64,000 nt of DNA from Acanthopleura granulata (Eukaryota; Mollusca; Polyplacophora; Chitonida; Chitonidae). The notes beneath the pieces are model-generated. The model ran no database searches and was not told where the DNA came from. It saw only the letters and a program-made list of their open reading frames with translations. Numbering within the stretch: position 1 is the first letter of the stretch; every line of letters starts with the position of its first letter. Position numbers and translations under genes: made by a program. This document shows, piece after piece, positions 59,609-64,000 of this stretch. Where the stretch lies: contig JABBOT010000080.1 in the NCBI GenBank assembly GCA_016165875.1, positions 3,317,205 through 3,381,204 of the forward strand. Reading direction: 5' to 3'.

Positions 59609-62600
59609 CAATTAAACATCCATTATCTATTAAAATATAAAAAAAAAAATAAAAAAATAACAATATAAAATAAAACACGAGAAATATGACTTGCAAACAT
59701 TTGTAACAGTGGCCCTAGAGCTATGTGTCTTACCTTGGACCCACAGTTGTACACAGCATCCCCCTGGATAACAACACAGGACTTCCTGATGGTCATGGCT
59801 GAGGCAGGGAGCGGGAATTTCTCGGGGTTGAAACCCAAAACCCCGACCATCAGGGAAGAGCTCCAGCGTGGATTCAGATGTTCTATCCTCACCTACAGAT
59901 AGAGGGGAGAAACACAACACCGGGGACAATGTGAATGTTATCTTCAACAGGGCATGCGGAGCATAATGTATCTCTAAAACAGGAATTCAGTTTGGAATGG
60001 TTATTTTCAAAGACATGGGCTGCATCATTCCCTGCCACACCCGTTTACAGCATTATCCTTGGTTGATATTTTGATCATGTAATCAAACACTCAAAAATCT
60101 CAAAAACGGGTGATCCCTTTCCCAGGTGGAGCAAGAACTTACCCCAGCTTGTGGCATCTGGGTGGTGAAGAGTAAAACTACTTACAGGAATGGTACAGTT
60201 AAAAGATACATGTAAGAACTATCCTTCCTCAAGGTGTATAATGATACCTAACACTCCTGTGTATCAAAATGAGATACTGGTTGGACGAAAGTCCCTGCAG
60301 GTGCTGAGTGTCAACAAAATGCGTGTCTGAACTGTTGGACATACTTGGCAGATGGAACCAAAATTGCATACATTGCTGGTGTTATTGGCAGACAGAACCA
60401 AGATTCCAGACAATCTTGGTGCTCTTGGCAGATGGGAAGACTGCAGACAATGGTGTTATTCTTGACAGATGGAACCAAGATTGTAGACATTCACGATATA
60501 TTTTTCTTGGCAGGTAGAGCCAAGAATGGTGATGTATAGAAATACTATACCTTTCGGCCAAGGTTGTCCTGAGGGATAAACAGCAGATAAAGCATAGAAA
60601 ACAGAAACAAAAAAAAACAAGCAGAAAAACACCTGGCCTGCTGGGAGGCTTGACCGGGACCCTCACCTGGAAGAGTTCTGTCCGTGGGAGGGGCTTACGA
60701 CTAACAACCAGGCCCTGGTTATAGCTGGCCACTCGACACGCCCGCAGGTTTCGCTGACTCAGCCGGATGTTCTTGCCGTGATTGTTGTTGAACTCCACTG
60801 TGATGTCCTCAGCTGTGTCTTGATCCTGGTCAAGGTCAGGCTAAAATCAGGCAAAAACACAGCTTGGTCAAATATACTGCCAGACAAACAGCCGAGGGCA
60901 AAGGAGAACCTTCAGTTGGCTGTATTGTGAGTGATATTTCCCTTTCATTGTGAGAGGAAACAGCGCAGAGCCTGGGGGAAATTGACGACCATAGGCAAAC
61001 ATAGAATTGGAGAAGAAGTGAGTCTGAGCCACATTTTTGATCTTGCAACCACCGCATCAATTGGTGCGAGGTTCCCATTGGGCTGTGCTAGCACAATAAT
61101 CACTTGGCCATCGAGGCCACAGATAGCGCATATATTATAACGATCAATTCACTTAAAGAAACTTAACAACCTAGACCACAAGAAACAACACTGAATAATC
61201 ATTCAGTGAAGAATGAATGAATGAATGATTGTGACATAACGCCATGTCAACAGTGTATCAGCCATGGAGTGAAAATCACAACCATTTGTTTATTTATTTG
61301 ATAGGTGTTTTACGCCCTACTAAAGAATATTCCACTTATATGACAGTGGCCAGCATTATGGTGGGAGGCAACTGGACAGGGCCCAGGGGAAACACACTAC
61401 CATTCGTAGGTTCCTGGCAGGTCTTCCCACGTACAGCCAGAGAGGAAACCAGCATGAGCTGGACATGAACTCACAGCAAAAGCATTTGTGGGGCGCTTCT
61501 GGGTCATTACACAGCCTTGGTGCACTAACCAACTGATCCACGGAGGGCCCCCCACAACTATTTAGAAATGATCATGTTAAGCTACACTGAAGTTATTGCA
61601 AATGCTTCGGGCTTGCTTACACTATAAATACATGAATATAAAGAAAATCAGATCACATGGATAAGAATTAATATTTCTCCTAAATAAAGTACAGACGACC
61701 TAGCATTAGTGTGTTATCACAACAACAGGATTCAAGGATATCACAAATCTCATCTGTAAACACAACTCACATGTAAATGAAAGTCCACTTTGTCGCGCAT
61801 GTACTCCTCGAATGTGAGGCGTGATGCCAGCGGAGCCGCCTCCGTTACCACATTGCTGGTGACAGTCACAGCGTCCACACGCCCATAAAGGTCAACCACC
61901 GCGAAGACATTCTGAAATGTACGGTAGTCAGCACAGCAATAAATCACCTTGATAACCAAATCAAGTAGATTTATTTACTTATTTGGTTGGTGTCCTATAC
62001 CGTATGCAAAAATATTTCTCTCATACACTGGTGGCAAATGTTAAGGTGGTAGAAAACCGGGCACATACGACGGGAGAGGCTCAATTCGATGTATGTATTT
62101 CCAAAGTGATTAAAGTCATGTCCAAGGCAATGAAAAGAAATAAAGACATCCATTACAGGCAATCTCTTAAATTTTCACCACTTCATCATAGAAATTCTAT
62201 TTCTATCACTATGATAGTGATGATTCATAAGTTACAGCATGGAAAATCATGTGGCCACCAGAAACAGTTTACAGAGAGTTTGCTTGAAAAGTATCCACAG
62301 CCTTTCAAAAATGTTAAGTGTTTATTTCATAGCCTTTCAACCAGCCTACGGGTTCAGTTCATGGCCTTTCAAGAAAGTCAGAAATTCACTTCATAATGCT
62401 TCAACCAGCTTAAGCGTTGATTTCACAACCTTTCAACAAGGTAAGGGCTTACTTGAGAGCTGATCACAATGGTGTCCTCACCTTTGGTATGTTGGAAGCA
62501 GCTATGCCCACATCTTCGCCATTGACATAAATGTGCATGGTGCCGTCTGAACATCGCTTCAGTCCCACCTTACTTCCTACCTGTAACCACACAAATATTA

Positions 62601-63689
62601 CTAGGTCACGTCATCAATGTTTATGTGAAGTTCAAAATTTGTTCACTGTCAGAGTGGAGGACAGGAATTATGGAGGAAGTTACTTGGCATAATAATAAAG
62701 GAAATTACGAGATGTTGATAATGTTCCTGATGTGAATCCAAAATCCAGGTGGCTTTCCTACTAGTTATGGAAAAAAACTGTCTACTTAATAAAACTGTCC
62801 ACTTTATAATGAAGTGAACATATCAAAAAGCAACTGGGCCTTAATCAATTTCCAGTGCCTGGTTTTTGGGGTGCAGGAAATACATGTGGGAAAATGGTGT
62901 GCTGGAGTCACCTGTCCATATGTAATGCACAGACAAGACACATGATTTCATTCATCCAGGGTTCACTTCACTTCGTTTTTTATTCATGATATAAATGTAA
63001 CAGAAACATATACATATACGCTAGCTTTGGAGGGAGTCAAGTTCCAAAGTACTTGTTCTGTTCCAATAAGAACAATGACAGTGACACATGGAGCAAACAA
63101 TAAAAGGTGAATAAGATTCACATTCAAAGATATAATGTAAGGTGAAACGCAGGTATCTGAGTATTTGTCGACAGATAGATGATCTGTCAATCTTGATGTA
63201 ATCAGTGATCTAGAGTTGATCGACTTGAGGTAGGAGTGTATCTTGTTCCACTCTTGATTTTTGATGTGTGGAAAAGCTGGAGTGATGACATGGGGTGATA
63301 AATTGATTTATGAAGATTGCAGTTTAGAGCTTTAGTTGGGTAGGTGTGAATGTCAATAGTGGTCACCTCAGTGGGCTTAAGCCTCACTGCTCCTCACTGA
63401 ATGAAGATCCCAGTGTTAGTTGAGAGTAAGGAACCTAAACAAAGCCAGAAAACACCAAGTGGGAATTAACACCCACCTGCAGTCTTTCCAAAGATGGCGC
63501 GTAGTTCTCTTTGATCACAACACCATTCTTCATGACCTCTGATCCCGATACAATCCACGTGACCTTTGTGTTGAGGTCATGAGCAGTGGCTGGGATGAGA
63601 GACAGAGGTGTTGTGTCGGAGATTGCCATGGTGGTAAGGCCAACCACTACTGAGCCTGACCAGGCCTGTGAGAGCTGATCAATACGAAC
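52181..63689 (-). CDS. NEURL4: NEURL4 (neuralized-like protein 4), 3' half, 12 exons
   Basis: Exons in transcript order: 63689-63477, 62580-62482, 61911-61771, 60840-60667, 59892-59734, 57839-57660, 56718-56637, 55977-55855, 54617-54479, 53391-53276, 52954-52807, 52385-52181. Every boundary shows AG/GT on the minus strand and phases agree, giving about 592 residues to a TGA at 52181-52183. The first three exons complete one NHR (neuralized homology repeat) domain, and the next three encode a whole NHR with the hallmark FVDLYG. The last six encode the conserved C terminus with [12 protein letters not shown] and a final [21 protein letters not shown]4 in animals is a cytoplasmic and centriolar scaffold of six NHR domains that partners the ubiquitin ligase HERC2. 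That role is inferred from the family. The N-terminal exons lie beyond the window. Confidence 0.93.
52807..52954 (-). CDS. NEURL4: NEURL4 exon: C-terminal region, part 4
   Basis: 148 nt, phase 1 to 2, with [18 protein letters not shown]. Acceptor ATGCAG, donor CAA|GTAAGT. Confidence 0.9.
53276..53391 (-). CDS. NEURL4: NEURL4 exon: C-terminal region, part 3 (HGT motif)
   Basis: 116 nt with [19 protein letters not shown] and GDLLIPG. The FHGT motif resembles the first motif of ADP-ribosyltransferase folds. Acceptor GCTAG, donor CAG|GTAGCC. Confidence 0.92.
54479..54617 (-). CDS. NEURL4: NEURL4 exon: C-terminal region, part 2 (Cys-rich)
   Basis: 139 nt with [19 protein letters not shown] and the VPHGWSRF motif. 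The Cys/His spacing could bind a metal, but that is not shown. Acceptor TTCCAG, donor CAG|GTAAAC. Confidence 0.92.
55650..55840 (+). mobile_element. SINE type 1, decayed, in a NEURL4 intron
   Basis: GTTTCCTCCCACCATACTGC, TGGTCACCGTCGTATAATTG and AGTAAGGCGTAAAA match the 3' core and tail. The 5' part (GGACTGGATTTGCACAGCTC) is diverged. It is antisense to NEURL4. Confidence 0.7.
55855..55977 (-). CDS. NEURL4: NEURL4 exon: conserved C-terminal region, part 1
   Basis: 123 nt, phase 1 to 1, with [19 protein letters not shown], a block I associate with NEURL4 C termini. The donor (CAG|GTACGG) lies only about 14 bp from the end of a SINE. Confidence 0.9.
56637..56718 (-). CDS. NEURL4: NEURL4 exon: linker after the last NHR
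   Basis: 82 nt, leaving phase 1. Encodes [19 protein letters not shown] and a short charged stretch. Acceptor TGTGCAG, donor AAG|GTAGGT. Confidence 0.85.
57660..57839 (-). CDS. NEURL4: NEURL4 exon: end of the last NHR
   Basis: 60 codons with [18 protein letters not shown] and [10 protein letters not shown], the most typical NHR block in the window. Acceptor TCTCAG, donor CAG|GTAACA. Confidence 0.95.
58658..58864 (+). pseudogene. THAP-domain-like N-terminal fragment inside a NEURL4 intron
   Basis: A plus-strand frame starts [11 protein letters not shown] and continues to [12 protein letters not shown], matching the start of a THAP zinc finger: Cys at positions 4 and 9, then the F-H-x-x-P-L block. 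After KPE the sequence no longer resembles THAP, and the required C-x2-H pair with a conserved Trp is not seen. It is therefore either a first exon whose partners I cannot find or a relic. THAP domains occur in transcription factors and P-element-type transposases. The opposite strand has an acidic Ser-rich frame (58779-58964), which is the competing reading. Confidence 0.4.
59248..59513 (-). mobile_element. SINE type 1, full length, in a NEURL4 intron
   Basis: TTGATTGGTGTTTTACGCCA, ATGGCGGCCAGCATCATGGT, GGACTTGAACTCGCAGCAAC and CCTTGGCCATGGAGGCCCCC are the reverse complement of tail, core, B box and head. Complete from the AATA run to the GGGGCC start. Confidence 0.9.
59569..59605. repeat. 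(TAA)n microsatellite
   Basis: About 12 AAT units, next to an A-rich stretch at 59637-59670, in the same NEURL4 intron as the full-length SINE. Confidence 0.95.
59734..59892 (-). CDS. NEURL4: NEURL4 exon: middle of the last NHR
   Basis: 53 codons with [17 protein letters not shown]. Acceptor CTGTAG, donor AAG|GTAAGA. Confidence 0.92.
60667..60840 (-). CDS. NEURL4: NEURL4 exon: acidic linker and start of the last NHR
   Basis: 58 codons. An acidic start ([12 protein letters not shown]) leads into [13 protein letters not shown] and ARVxSYN-like NHR entry strands (here CRVASYN). Acceptor TTTTAG, donor CAG|GTGAGG. Confidence 0.92.
60925..61125 (-). mobile_element. SINE type 1, strongly decayed, in a NEURL4 intron
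   Basis: GTGAGAGGAAACAGCGCAGA, GCAACCACCGCATCAATTGG and TTGGCCATCGAGGCCACAG correspond to core, B-box region and head. The tail is lost. Confidence 0.6.
61285..61554 (-). mobile_element. SINE type 1, full length, in a NEURL4 intron
   Basis: Tail TTTGATAGGTGTTTTACGCC, core GGCAGGTCTTCCCACGTACA, B-box region GGACATGAACTCACAGCAAA and head GATCCACGGAGGGCCCCC are all present. Confidence 0.88.
61771..61911 (-). CDS. NEURL4: NEURL4 exon: end of the penultimate NHR and linker
   Basis: 47 codons from [13 protein letters not shown], the NHR end, into a linker ([16 protein letters not shown]). Acceptor TTTCAG, donor CAT|GTGAGT. Confidence 0.9.
61970..62085 (-). mobile_element. SINE type 1, 3' fragment, in a NEURL4 intron
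   Basis: TTACTTATTTGGTTGGTGTC, AAAAATATTTCTCTCATACA and ACATACGACGGGAGAGGCT match the tail and part of the core; the middle is deleted. It begins about 57 bp from the acceptor of the 61771-61911 exon. Confidence 0.65.
62482..62580 (-). CDS. NEURL4: NEURL4 exon: middle of the penultimate NHR domain
   Basis: 33 codons. GSKVGLKRC and [10 protein letters not shown] are the NHR strand motifs. Acceptor TTACAG, donor AAG|GTGAGG. Confidence 0.92.
63477..63689 (-). CDS. NEURL4: NEURL4 exon: first half of the penultimate NHR domain
   Basis: 71 codons, phase 0 at both ends, between TTTTGACAG and the donor CAG|GTGGGT. Contains the NHR signatures [15 protein letters not shown] and [13 protein letters not shown]. 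Confidence 0.92.
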
Positions 63690-63749
63690 CTGTCAAAACA
63701 AACACACAGGGATTAGCTGCATGTAAGGGGAGAGCTGAGCAAGTCTGCT

Positions 63750-64000
63750 ATTTATTTATTTATTTATTTGACTGGGGCTTTACGCCGTACTCAAGAATAT
63801 TCCACTCATACGATGGTGATCAGCATCATGGTGGGAGGAAACTCGGCAGGGCCAAGGGGAAACCTACGGCTATCCGCAAGCCGCTGGTGGATCTTCCCAC
63901 GTGCGATCAGAGAGGAAGCCAACAATAGCTGGACTTAAACTCACCGCTATCACACTGGTGAGTGGCACCTAGGTGATTTGGAGTCAAGTCTGTTAATAAC
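63750..64000 (-). mobile_element. SINE type 1, nearly full length, in a NEURL4 intron
   Basis: TTTGACTGGGGCTTTACGCC, CAGCATCATGGTGGGAGGAA and GGACTTAAACTCACCGCTAT are the tail, core and B-box region. The head decays toward the window edge. The tail lies about 60 bp from the acceptor of the 63477-63689 exon. Confidence 0.82.

Overview
This window is eukaryotic. Its one clearly recognisable gene has introns with GT/AG boundaries, reading frames elsewhere are short and isolated, and tRNA-derived SINEs, microsatellites, minisatellites and inverted-repeat elements are everywhere. The SINE core (tail ending in a CGTAAAACACCAATCAAAT-type motif followed by an AATA run), the Bel/Pao retrotransposon and the protein sequences fit a marine mollusc or a related lophotrochozoan. 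I cannot name the species.

Layout. 1-9.7 kb: mostly unassigned DNA with a 26-bp tandem repeat at the left edge, an exact 43-bp direct repeat 718 bp apart, an inverted-repeat (MITE-like) element near 3.8-4.2 kb, and a frameshifted protein-kinase-like pseudogene near 8.1-8.9 kb. 9.7-18.1 kb: two diverged copies of a ~685-bp unit, originally in tandem, now separated by a ~7-kb Bel/Pao LTR retrotransposon with near-identical LTRs but an interrupted gag-pol. 18-24.2 kb: AT-rich repeats, TA/CA microsatellites, a cluster of GAGATTAGCGCTAATCTC-type palindromes and a 51-bp minisatellite. 24.4-24.9 kb (minus): a compact gene for a small secreted Ser/Glu/Lys-rich, Cys-containing protein with its own TATA box and poly(A) signal. 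25-48 kb: gene-poor DNA with three SINE types, minisatellites and a ~140-180-bp satellite block. 48.5-50.7 kb: three inverted-repeat insertions close together, one of them inside a 57-bp tandem array.

52.2-63.7 kb (minus): the 3' half of a NEURL4 (neuralized-like 4) orthologue. Twelve exons join in frame and encode about 592 residues: the end of one NHR domain, one complete NHR domain and the conserved C-terminal region. The gene continues beyond the right edge. Its introns hold six SINE copies, a (TAA)n tract and, on the opposite strand, a short THAP-like reading frame.

No rRNA, canonical tRNA gene or CRISPR array was seen. The genes do not form a pathway; the window is one housekeeping-type gene, one small secreted-protein gene, and repeat-rich DNA.
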